DNA from: an uncultured Bacteroidales bacterium
GTDB taxonomy: Bacteria; Bacteroidota; Bacteroidia; Bacteroidales; ML635J-15
Assembly (NCBI GenBank): GCA_905233405.1
Contig: CAJOEG010000053.1
Coordinates: 1-8,483, forward strand
DNA length: 8,483 nucleotides
Reading direction: 5' to 3'
Under the pieces are notes generated by a model that saw nothing but the letters and a program-made list of their open reading frames with translations, was not told where the DNA came from and did not search any database. The position numbers were made by a program, and so were the translations under genes. Positions 1 through 6,033 of the stretch are shown piece after piece; position 1 is the first letter of the stretch; every line of letters starts with the position of its first letter.

Positions 1-650
1 AGTTCGAAGGGTCTTGAGTCGATTCCTTTTTCGTTGACAGTTATCTTGAGTTTTACTGTTCCAGTCATGTTGTCCTTATTCTCGGGCAAAACTTTGGTAA
101 CCTTGCGGTTGCCTATGCTTCCGCCGATACCGCCTGGACCATTTCCGCTTCCGCCGCCCGAGCCGCTTCCACCGCCCCAACCAGGGTTGCCGCTGCCCGC
201 ACCGCTTCCGCTATTGCCCGAACCGCTTCCACCTGCAAGTCCGCCAAAGTTGACGCGACCTTCAGTTTTTGAAGTCGGTGTCGGTTCTACGTTTTCTTTT
301 GTTTCACCTTTGCTATCATTACCTGATGGGAGGGGCGCAGCATCCTCGAAGGCCTGAGATTCGACGCTGGGATTTGAGTTTGAGTTTGAATTTGAGTTTT
401 GTGTAGAGGTATTTTGATTGCTTGTAGTTGCATTAGCGGTCGATGCTCCTGCGTTGGGATTTCCGCCGCCACCTCTGGTATCAAGTAATGTTGACTCCTC
501 TGTAGGAGTTGAAAAGTCTAATAGTATGCATTCCTCCACTAATGGGGGATCCGGCATTTTCAGCCCGCAGAGCAAAAGGAAAAGCAGTACCGCAATAACA
601 AATATTGCCGAACCGATAAAAGCTTCCTTATGCTGCATGAAATAGTTCAT
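1..650 (-). CDS. tonB: TonB-like energy transducer (3' end outside window)
   Basis: The product is the energy-transducing partner of the ExbB/ExbD motor; it spans the periplasm and pulls on TonB-dependent outer-membrane transporters. 216 codons are visible. Residues 1-10 are cytosolic, residues about 11-30 form one membrane anchor, and a short acidic stretch follows (PDPPLVEECILLDF, residues 33-46), as is usual in Bacteroidota TonB proteins. Residues about 60-180 are a low-complexity linker, first Asn/Ser/Thr-rich (SNSNSNSN near 86-93), then Gly/Ser/Asn-rich (136-180). From about residue 182 (RKVTKVLPE...TGTVKLKITVNEKGI) the start of a TonB C-terminal domain is seen before the window ends. 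The start ATG at 650-648 shares its A with the exbD stop (TAATG), so translation is probably coupled. Two oddities: the linker is Gly/Ser/Asn-rich instead of Pro/Lys-rich, and there is no histidine in the anchor. Family assignment is good; whether it serves TonB transporters or a TolA-like role cannot be settled here. Confidence 0.85.
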   Translation of the reverse strand, partial: MNYFMQHKEAFIGSAIFVIAVLLFLLLCGLKMPDPPLVEECILLDFSTPTEESTLLDTRGGGGNPNAGASTANATTSNQNTSTQNSNSNSNSNPSVESQAFEDAAPLPSGNDSKGETKENVEPTPTSKTEGRVNFGGLAGGSGSGNSGSGAGSGNPGWGGGSGSGGGSGNGPGGIGGSIGNRKVTKVLPENKDNMTGTVKLKITVNEKGIDSRPFE

Positions 651-1060
651 TATTCTCCGGGTTGCGTTGCCAATATAAGTTTGTATTCGTGTTTCTTTGC
701 GATGTTCATTATCTTAACCACTTCTTCCATGGGCACCGACTTGTCGACATGCAACGAAACGTATGCCTCGTCACTCTTTTCTGCCATTTCCTTTACAAGC
801 GCTGTTTCCAGATTTTCGAATGGCATTATGGTTGTGCCGACAGCGTAGGTGTAAGTGCCGTTCTGGTTGTCCTTGATTGATACCGATGCCAATGGGCTTG
901 CCTGTGTCTGGTTGTTGCTTGATGGAAGCAACAATTTCAGTGCGTTCGGCGCAATCATAGTTGATGTCACCATGAAGAAGATGAGCAACAGGAATACGAT
1001 GTCGGTCATTGACGACATGCTGAATTCCGAACTAATCTTATTTCTCGACCTAAGGCTCAT
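650..1060 (-). CDS. exbD: Biopolymer transporter ExbD/TolR family protein
   Basis: This 136-residue protein is the proton-channel partner of ExbB. It has a short cytosolic N-terminus, one transmembrane helix at about residues 18-37 (MTDIVFLLLIFFMVTSTM) and a small periplasmic domain (about 45-136) ending in LILATQPGE. Asp20, at the start of the helix, sits where family members carry the essential protonatable Asp (Asp25 in E. coli ExbD). The length is normal for the family. It starts 11 nt after the exbB stop, and its TAA stop overlaps the next ATG by one base, so exbB, exbD and tonB are very likely one transcript. Bacteroidota operons often carry a second exbD copy; only one is present here. 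Confidence is high from the Asp motif, the length and the gene order. Confidence 0.95.
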   Translation of the reverse strand: MSLRSRNKISSEFSMSSMTDIVFLLLIFFMVTSTMIAPNALKLLLPSSNNQTQASPLASVSIKDNQNGTYTYAVGTTIMPFENLETALVKEMAEKSDEAYVSLHVDKSVPMEEVVKIMNIAKKHEYKLILATQPGE

Positions 1061-1071
1061 GGTTTGTCAGT

Positions 1072-1767
1072 TTATGCGGGTTCGTTCAATACATCCATAA
1101 ATTCTGTTGTCTTGGATTCGAGGTCGTTTACCAAGTTGTTGACCTTTGCAACCAAGATGTTGTATGCGAAGTAGGCGATGATACCAACGAACAGACCGCC
1201 GACTGTTGTTACAAGTGCAGTTTCGATACCTCCAGCAAGGTCTTTAATTTCGAGAGCGTTTCCAGCGGCAGCCATTGATGAGAATGACTGAACCATACCG
1301 GTTACTGTTCCGAAGAAACCGATCATTGGAGCACCACCGGCTATCGTTGCCAGAAGAGCAAGCCCCTTTTCGAGCTTTGCGACTTCCTGCTTGCCGACAT
1401 TTTCGATTGCAGTATTGACATCGTTGAGAGGACGACCAATGCGTTGCAGACCTTTTTCTATCATTCTCGAAATCGGGCTGTCGTTATTGCGGCAGCTGTC
1501 GATTGCATTATCAATCTTTCCTTCCTTGATGTAATTCTTGATGTTCTGCATGAATCCGTCCTGATTCTTGCCAGCCTTTTTCACAGCCAAATACTTGTCG
1601 ATAAATATGTAAATTGCAAGCACCGACAAAACTGCGAGAACAATCATTATCCATCCGCCCTGTATTGCCAAGTCCCAGTACGACTGGCTAGCAGCGCCCT
1701 TTTCAACAACTTCTGCTGCGGTTTCGCTTGCCGCAACTGCGTTAATCGTGTCATCCAATAGCAACAT
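1072..1767 (-). CDS. exbB: MotA/TolQ/ExbB proton channel family protein
   Basis: This 231-residue inner-membrane protein is the multimeric channel scaffold of the TonB motor. Three membrane segments are visible: about 36-56 (GGWIMIVLAVLSVLAIYIFI), 135-160 and 180-206. Between the first two lies the usual cytosolic domain. The family signature is clear: GFFGTVTGM at 150-158, with Thr154 at the position of E. coli Thr148, and GGIETALVTTVGGL at 179-192, with Glu182 matching E. coli Glu176 and Thr187/188 near Thr181. The ATG at 1767-1765 is preceded by AAGGAA three bases upstream, a rare Shine-Dalgarno-like element in this phylum. It is the first gene of the exbB-exbD-tonB operon, with a promoter box about 33 bp upstream. 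The N-terminus (residues 1-30) is longer than in E. coli ExbB and Ala/Glu-rich; I do not see a clear cleavable signal peptide. Confidence 0.95.
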   Translation of the reverse strand: MLLLDDTINAVAASETAAEVVEKGAASQSYWDLAIQGGWIMIVLAVLSVLAIYIFIDKYLAVKKAGKNQDGFMQNIKNYIKEGKIDNAIDSCRNNDSPISRMIEKGLQRIGRPLNDVNTAIENVGKQEVAKLEKGLALLATIAGGAPMIGFFGTVTGMVQSFSSMAAAGNALEIKDLAGGIETALVTTVGGLFVGIIAYFAYNILVAKVNNLVNDLESKTTEFMDVLNEPA

Positions 1768-1799
1768 ATTCCTTGCGTTTATTTATTCTTTATCGGTTG

Positions 1800-1826
1800 C
1801 AAAAGTATCTCCTAATCCGTTACAAA
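1800..1826 (-). promoter_or_regulatory. Putative promoter of exbB operon
   Basis: Reading the minus strand, TACTTTTG (1807-1800) matches the Bacteroidota -7 consensus TAnnTTTG. A TTTG that could act as the -33 element lies at 1826-1823. The spacer is 15 bp, shorter than the roughly 19-20 bp usual for this promoter class, so the -33 assignment is weak. The implied transcript would have a leader of about 25 nt before the exbB ATG. Confidence 0.5.
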
Positions 1827-1996
1827 ACCTTTATAAAACTGGTTTTTATCAACACTTTTATGTTAAATGAACGCTGATGGCAACTTTTTATTGTGCTGAG
1901 GCTTAAATGGTTAAGATGAAAAGAAAAAGCAAATATCTAACTAGTTGATTATTAGGGTTATGGTATTTTATGTTTTTTTCTTTGCAAAAAAACGAA

Positions 1997-2004
1997 TAGT
2001 TTTG
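1997..2004 (+). promoter_or_regulatory. Putative -7 promoter box of the sulfatase-family gene
   Basis: TAGTTTTG matches the Bacteroidota -7 consensus TAnnTTTG. It ends only 6 bases before the ATG at 2011, so transcription would begin at or very near the start codon. No TTTG lies at proper -33 spacing; a TTTG at 1981-1984 is only 12 bp upstream. Either the mRNA is nearly leaderless or this box is a chance match in AT-rich sequence. Confidence 0.35.
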
Positions 2005-2010
2005 TCCCCG

Positions 2011-3828
2011 ATGAAAAACTTTAAGCGTGGTATATTGTTTATTGTGTATCTGTTGTTTTGGCTGATTGCCTTTGAACTGATGCGCGTTTTCTTCATGCTG
2101 TTCAATATGGCGAACGGATTTTCGTGCTCGGCGTCCGAATTTTTCGGTGCGATGTTGCACGGATTGCGCATGGATTTGTCGACAGTTGCTTATATAGGTA
2201 TATTTCTAGTGCCGTTTTTCATTCTTTTTTCGTTTCTAAAGTCGCATAAAGCTTTCAATGTGTTCATGGGCGTGCTTACCGGCTTGATGCTATGTGCGAC
2301 TTCGCTGATAGCTGTTGGCGATGCCGAGGTTTACCGCTCGTGGCAATTCAGGATAGATGCATCGGTACTGCAATATTTTAGCAATCCGGAACTAGTCTTT
2401 GCATCAACGCCAATATTGAGGATTGTGATTTTGTTGGTTGTGGCGATATTGATTACAGTTGGACTTTTCTTTTTGTATAGGCTGTTTACGCGAAAATTGT
2501 ACGAAAGTTTGATTCCAGAAAAGTTATATTCATTGTTGTTCATTGCTATTGCAGGTCTTTTGGTGATTCTAGCACGAGGAGGAGTAGGTACGGCACCAAT
2601 AAATGTCGGGACTGTATATTTTTGCGACAATTCGTTTGCAAACCATTCGGCAATAAATGTTTACTGGAATTTCGGAAGTTATTTCTTTGCTAGCGATGCT
2701 GATTTTGAAAGATTCATGTATTACGATGAAGCTTTTGATATTCCATCGGATACGACAGCCAATCCGTTTAATGGAAGGAAGATTTTGAAGGAAAGACCTG
2801 ATCAAATTGTCTTTGTGCTTCTCGAAAGTTTCACATGGACGGCAATGTGTTACGACAATCCATCAGAAAGTGTTACTCCAAAGTTAGTTTCGTGGCGCGA
2901 CAAGGGTATTTTCTTCAGCAACTGTTATGCATCGGGCGACAGAAGTGTTCGTGGAATAGCATCGATTTTCAGTGGAGTGCCATCGTTGCCCGAATATTCG
3001 GTAATTAAGTTCCCTGAAAAGTCGCAGCAGATGTCTTCGCTTTTGCGCAAGCTTGCAGATAATGGCTACAATGATTTTTCGTTCTATTACGGCGGTGATG
3101 CCAATTTTGCAAACATGAACTCGTATTTCCGTCAGAATGGGGTAGAGGTTGTGTCGCAAAACAACTTGCATCTTGATTGCAGAAAAGCATCTTGGGGTTA
3201 TGATGACGAGTGTATGTTTGATGAATTTTTCTCCCATGTCCAGAATGTGGGTGCAGGTTCGGTTTCAATACTTTTCACGCTTAATAGCCATGAGCCATTT
3301 GATGCGCCGGTGTCGCCGTATGGTACCGATGATGAACTTTCGCGGAGCATGAACGCCTATTATTATACAGATTCTTGTCTGAATGTTTTTCTGGAGAACA
3401 TGCAGCAGTCGCCAGTATGGGACAAGACGCTTGTGATATTGGTGTCGGATCATGGACGGTTGTTCCGTTCGCAGAACTGGCAGAGTTTGGACAAGAGCCA
3501 CATTGTTATGCAATGGTTGGGAGGCGCGGTCAATGAGTCGTTTGAATGTGATTTGCCATGCGACCAGGCTGATATTTCAGCGACATTGCTTTCTGCTCTC
3601 GGCGTTGAGCATAACGAATTTCCGTTTAGCGAGAATATTTTTGGCAAGCATTATCCGACAGCATTTTCTACCTTTGGTCGAGGATTTTCATTTATTAATG
3701 CAGATGAGAGCGTATGGTATTCAGGCGATTCAGATGCTTTTTCTCCTGAAAATGTCTCGGATGAATGCAAACGCAAAACTAAGTCGTATTGCCAGAAAGT
3801 GGCAGAGTACTACGCAGGACTAAAATAG
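2011..3828 (+). CDS. LTA synthase-like / sulfatase-family membrane protein
   Basis: This 605-residue inner-membrane enzyme of the alkaline phosphatase superfamily resembles LtaS and phosphoglycerol transferases. Five predicted membrane helices lie at about residues 7-31, 57-77, 82-103, 135-157 and 171-189; a large extracytoplasmic domain follows. Candidate active-site residues align with S. aureus LtaS: Glu272 in LLESF (metal, Glu255), Ser312 in GDRSVRG (nucleophile, Thr300), His427 in NSHEPF (His416), and Asp480-His481 in SDHG (Asp475-His476). FYYGGDANFANMNSYF, near 365-380, is typical of the Bacteroidota branch. The substrate is unknown: Gram-negatives lack lipoteichoic acid, so transfer of a phospho-group onto an envelope glycan or lipid is an inference. 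I chose the ATG at 2011 because MKNFKRG leads directly into the first helix. In-frame TTG at 1945 and ATG at 1960 would add an unusual extra hydrophobic stretch. The gene stands alone, divergent from exbB and convergent with tig. Confidence 0.88.
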   Translation: MKNFKRGILFIVYLLFWLIAFELMRVFFMLFNMANGFSCSASEFFGAMLHGLRMDLSTVAYIGIFLVPFFILFSFLKSHKAFNVFMGVLTGLMLCATSLIAVGDAEVYRSWQFRIDASVLQYFSNPELVFASTPILRIVILLVVAILITVGLFFLYRLFTRKLYESLIPEKLYSLLFIAIAGLLVILARGGVGTAPINVGTVYFCDNSFANHSAINVYWNFGSYFFASDADFERFMYYDEAFDIPSDTTANPFNGRKILKERPDQIVFVLLESFTWTAMCYDNPSESVTPKLVSWRDKGIFFSNCYASGDRSVRGIASIFSGVPSLPEYSVIKFPEKSQQMSSLLRKLADNGYNDFSFYYGGDANFANMNSYFRQNGVEVVSQNNLHLDCRKASWGYDDECMFDEFFSHVQNVGAGSVSILFTLNSHEPFDAPVSPYGTDDELSRSMNAYYYTDSCLNVFLENMQQSPVWDKTLVILVSDHGRLFRSQNWQSLDKSHIVMQWLGGAVNESFECDLPCDQADISATLLSALGVEHNEFPFSENIFGKHYPTAFSTFGRGFSFINADESVWYSGDSDAFSPENVSDECKRKTKSYCQKVAEYYAGLK

Positions 3829-3831
3829 GAT

Positions 3832-3904
3832 TAATAATGGATAATTGACAATTGATAATGGTTTTAAATGGCTAACAGTCTGGAAGGCAAAAAGCTTTAA
3901 AACC
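3832..3904. repeat. AT-rich short repeats and inverted repeat after the sulfatase gene
   Basis: Two structures lie in the non-coding gap. At 3832-3861 the motifs TAATGG, ATAATTG, CAATTG and GATAATGG follow each other, with a perfect small palindrome AATTGACAATT inside. At 3860-3868 GGTTTTAAA is the exact reverse complement of TTTAAAACC at 3896-3904 (27-nt loop). There is no T-tract after the right arm, so it is not a classic terminator. I cannot say whether this is a dispersed repeat family or AT-rich noise. Confidence 0.4.
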
Positions 3905-4022
3905 TTCAAGCCTTTGAGACTTCAATTTACAAACAATTTACACCAAAATTTGTGGATTCTCTCAAGAAGTTGTTAGCGTTCCGCAAGCAAATCATCGACA
4001 ATAGTTTTACCTGGAAATCAAT

Positions 4023-4051
4023 AAAAAAGGTCTCTCATCGAGACCTTTTTT
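4023..4051. terminator. Bidirectional intrinsic terminator between tig and the sulfatase gene
   Basis: A six-A run, the stem GGTCTC (4029-4034), the loop TCATC, the stem GAGACC (4040-4045) and a six-T run form a symmetrical hairpin that works on both strands. On the minus strand it begins 22 bases after the tig stop codon, so it is mainly the tig terminator. It may also stop transcription from the sulfatase-family gene about 195 bp upstream on the plus strand, for which no nearer terminator is seen. Confidence 0.85.
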
Positions 4052-4073
4052 GTGAAGTATTGTTTATTTGTGT

Positions 4074-5420
4074 TTATTTGAACAACTTAAGGAAATCGTC
4101 AACTGAGATTTCATTGTCTTCAAGTTTTACCATTTCGGCGAGGAAGTCAACTACCTTGTCTTCGAGCTCGTGTTCGTAGATGCGGCGAACTTCGTCTTCC
4201 TTCTGGAGAAGTTCCTTTGCATACTTTTCTACGTATTCGTTTGGAATATAAGCCATTCCGTATTGTGCGAACTGAGCGGCAACCATTTCTTGTGCAGCCT
4301 TTTCAAGCTCTTCCTTTTCAACCTTTATGTTGTTGTCCTTAGCAGCCTTGGTCTTGATTAGAGTCCAGCGAAGGTCGTCGAGGAACTTCGGAAATTCGTT
4401 GTCGATTTCTTCCTGTGTGAGTTTTTCGTTGGTAACCTTAACCCAGCGTTTCAGGAATTCTTCCGGAAGTTTGAGGTCGAGTTTCTTGAGGAGTTTTTCC
4501 TTTATGTCGAGCATCATCTTGTACTTGCTTTCGCGCTTGAACGAAGCGGTGATGTCTTCAGCGATGCGGGTGCGGAATTCCTCTTCGGTCTTTACGACGT
4601 CCTTGCCGAAGCACTTGTCGAACAAATCCTGGTTGATTTCTGCCTGCTTGTATTCCTTTACGGTCTTAACTACGAGGCGGAAGTTCGGTGTCATATTGGC
4701 AACTTCTTCCTTCTTTGCCTTGAGCATAACGGCAATCTTGCCTTCTTCCTCGAATGCCTTCTTGATGTCGAAGTCGATGATAGTATCAACGGTTGCACCG
4801 ATGAACTGCTTCTTAATCTTTGCGTCCTTGATGAATTCGATAGCGAGGTTAGCGTCATCGTTCTTGAGTCCGTTTTCGATTTCAGAACCGTCTTCGGCAA
4901 TCTGTGTCAAACTACCGGTTAGGAGAGCCTTTTCTGTTGCCTTCTTGATGTCCTCGTACTTTCCGTACTGGCTTCTGTAGTTTTCGATGTAGCGTTCGAT
5001 GTCCTTGTCTTCTGCCTTTACTATGTACTTGTTGAGTTTGTCTCTCTTCGAGAGTTTGATTTCAAATTCGGGAGCGATACCGAGGTCGAAAGCGAATTCG
5101 AACTTTTCGTCCTTTGCAAGGTCGATGGTCTTTGTCCCTTCGTTTGGCAGAGGTTCGCCGAGGATGTTAAGTTTTTCATTTTCAATGTAGTCGCTGAGAG
5201 TCTTTCCAACGAACTTGTTGAGTTCGTCAGCAAGTACAGCCTGAGCGTACATTTTTCTTATCAAACCCATCGGGGCGTTACCTTTTCTGAAACCTTTGAT
5301 TTCCGCTTTCTGGCGGTAAGTTTTCAAGGTCTTTTCTACGTTTTCTTCAATGTCTTCCTTGCTTACGGTGATATTCAGCGTAAGATTTAAATCGTCAATT
5401 TGGTTTTTTACAACTTCCAT
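4074..5420 (-). CDS. tig: Trigger factor, ribosome-associated chaperone
   Basis: This 448-residue cytosolic chaperone binds near the ribosomal exit tunnel and shields nascent chains. The N-terminal ribosome-binding domain (about 1-115) carries the signature GFRKGNAP at residues 43-50, the same position as the E. coli GFRKGKVP loop. Residues about 155-255 correspond to the FKBP-like peptidyl-prolyl isomerase domain. They are strongly diverged, and I cannot find the usual aromatic pocket residues, so prolyl isomerase activity is doubtful. The rest (about 256-448) is the helical, Lys/Glu-rich substrate-binding arm region. The length is close to E. coli trigger factor (432). The ATG at 5420-5418 begins MEVVKNQIDDLNLTLNI, a typical first strand; upstream is A-rich without a Shine-Dalgarno. 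Often tig precedes clpP and clpX, but here a terminator follows directly and the next gene is convergent, so it is probably transcribed alone. I see no convincing promoter box. Confidence 0.95.
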   Translation of the reverse strand: MEVVKNQIDDLNLTLNITVSKEDIEENVEKTLKTYRQKAEIKGFRKGNAPMGLIRKMYAQAVLADELNKFVGKTLSDYIENEKLNILGEPLPNEGTKTIDLAKDEKFEFAFDLGIAPEFEIKLSKRDKLNKYIVKAEDKDIERYIENYRSQYGKYEDIKKATEKALLTGSLTQIAEDGSEIENGLKNDDANLAIEFIKDAKIKKQFIGATVDTIIDFDIKKAFEEEGKIAVMLKAKKEEVANMTPNFRLVVKTVKEYKQAEINQDLFDKCFGKDVVKTEEEFRTRIAEDITASFKRESKYKMMLDIKEKLLKKLDLKLPEEFLKRWVKVTNEKLTQEEIDNEFPKFLDDLRWTLIKTKAAKDNNIKVEKEELEKAAQEMVAAQFAQYGMAYIPNEYVEKYAKELLQKEDEVRRIYEHELEDKVVDFLAEMVKLEDNEISVDDFLKLFK

Positions 5421-5468
5421 TAGGTCGTCTTTTTTTGATAAATTACTAAATTACAAAATCTTATAATC

Positions 5469-5500
5469 TAAAAAACCGCACTTGAATTGTAATGCGGTCG
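5469..5500 (-). terminator. Intrinsic terminator after tRNA-Leu
   Basis: On the minus strand ACCGCA (5498-5493), a 12-nt loop and TGCGGT (5480-5475) are followed by a T-run (5475-5470). It begins 7 bases beyond the tRNA end and separates the tRNA transcript from tig, which starts about 50 bases further on. Confidence 0.75.
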
Positions 5501-5504
5501 ATTG

Positions 5505-5586
5505 TACGGATGAAGGGACTCGAACCCCCACGCCTTTCGGCACTAGATCCTAAGTCTAGCGCGGCTACCAATTACGCCACATCCGC
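5505..5586 (-). tRNA. tRNA-Leu (anticodon UAG)
   Basis: This 82-nt class II tRNA decodes CUN leucine codons. The acceptor arms are GCGGATG and CATCCGT with discriminator A73. The D-loop contains AATTGGTAG. The anticodon stem CTAGA/TCTAG encloses the loop CTTAGGA, giving anticodon UAG. A long variable arm (GCC-GAAA-GGC) is as expected for Leu, and the T-arm GGGGG-TTCGAGT-CCCTT is canonical. No CCA is encoded: CAA follows the discriminator, so CCA must be added after transcription. The first acceptor pair is G1-U72 instead of G-C. A promoter box lies 12 bp upstream and a terminator just downstream, so it is a single-gene unit. Confidence 0.95.
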
Positions 5587-5597
5587 GAATTGCGGTG

Positions 5598-5605
5598 CAA
5601 AGATA
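5598..5605 (-). promoter_or_regulatory. Putative -7 promoter box of tRNA-Leu
   Basis: On the minus strand this reads TATCTTTG, a perfect match to the Bacteroidota TAnnTTTG box, in the wider context GTTGTATCTTTGCACC. It lies 12 bases before G1 of the tRNA, which gives a leader of only a few bases. A clear TTTG -33 element is not seen; the region upstream is A/T-rich (TTTCC around 5622-5626). Confidence 0.65.
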
Positions 5606-5854
5606 CAACTTTTTTCGATAGGAAATTTAATCTTGATGATTTTTTTCTATGAGGAATATGTATGATTGTTGTAGCGTTTCTTTGTCGTTTATTTACAGAT
5701 AGTTATGCTATGTAGTGAAGATTCGGACATTTGTGTTTTCCGCATCAGAAAGCGGGCATATTTTCTTCTTTTTTTGCCCTCATTTTCTTGATATATTTCT
5801 CTGTTTGTGTAAGTATATGTATATCAGGTGTTAGCTGATTGGTAAAGATAATAA
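5606..5854. other. Gene-free AT-rich stretch
   Basis: No convincing gene, RNA or mobile element is visible here. The only structure is a weak inverted repeat, GGGCA (5754-5758) with TGCCC (5775-5779), around a T-rich loop. It adjoins the 33-bp repeat array. Together with the array and the terminator at 6004-6033 it makes up the 466-bp gap between tRNA-Leu and the surface-protein gene. Confidence 0.6.
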
Positions 5855-5972
5855 TTTGTTTCAAAACATAGGTAATTTTTAACAAATTTTGTTTCAAAAC
5901 ATATGTAAAATTTGATTGAAATTGTTTTAAAGCATAGGTAACATTTGGGAAATTTTGTTTCAAAACATAGGT
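5855..5972. repeat. Four-copy 33-bp tandem repeat array
   Basis: The core TTTGTTTCAAAACATAGGT (plus strand) occurs four times. The core G of each copy lies at 5858, 5891, 5924 and 5957, a spacing of exactly 33 bp. Copy 2 has one change (ATATGT for ATAGGT). Copy 3 is more diverged (GTTTTAAAGCATAGGT). Copies 1 and 4 are identical over the 16 bases from that G. About 14 bases between cores are AT-rich and poorly conserved. Each core contains the near-palindrome TGTTT-CA-AAACA. The period is about three helical turns and also a whole number of codons, so both a protein-binding-site array and a peptide repeat fit. The spacers are too short for CRISPR. Confidence 0.9.
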
Positions 5973-6003
5973 GTCATAATCTTTCAATGCATTGCGAGTG
6001 TAC

Positions 6004-6033
6004 AAAAAAGGACGGCAGAACCCGTCCTTTTTT
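6004..6033. terminator. Strong terminator of the T9SS surface-protein gene
   Basis: AAAAAAGGACGG (6004-6015), loop CAGAAC and CCGTCCTTTTTT (6022-6033) form a perfect 12-bp stem with an A-run on one side and a T-run on the other, so it can act on both strands. On the minus strand it starts 19 bases after the surface-protein stop codon. No plus-strand gene ends here, so its real role is for that gene. Confidence 0.88.

Noticed and set aside
34..357. Proline-rich plus-strand protein of 107 residues
   Set aside because: It is the antisense shadow of the Gly/Ser/Asn-rich linker of the TonB-like gene; Gly codons read as Pro on the other strand.
1945..2010. Upstream start (TTG 1945 or ATG 1960) for the sulfatase-family gene
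   Set aside because: It would add a hydrophobic stretch not expected in the family and would lie upstream of the likely promoter box; MKNFKRG at 2011 leads directly into the first helix. Not fully excluded.
3952..4179. 75-residue plus-strand open frame
   Set aside because: It runs through the terminator hairpin and into the 3' end of tig in antisense, has no recognisable family and no start signals.
4327..4980. 217-residue plus-strand open frame
   Set aside because: It lies wholly antisense within tig; its Ser/Leu-rich composition is the shadow of the Lys/Glu-rich coding strand.
5754..5779. Hairpin GGGCA/TGCCC as a terminator or small RNA
   Set aside because: The stem is only 5 bp with a 16-nt T-rich loop and no adjacent gene end; too weak to call.
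5855..5972. CRISPR array
   Set aside because: The repeat period is 33 bp with only about 14 variable bases between 19-bp cores, the cores are imperfect, and no cas gene is nearby.
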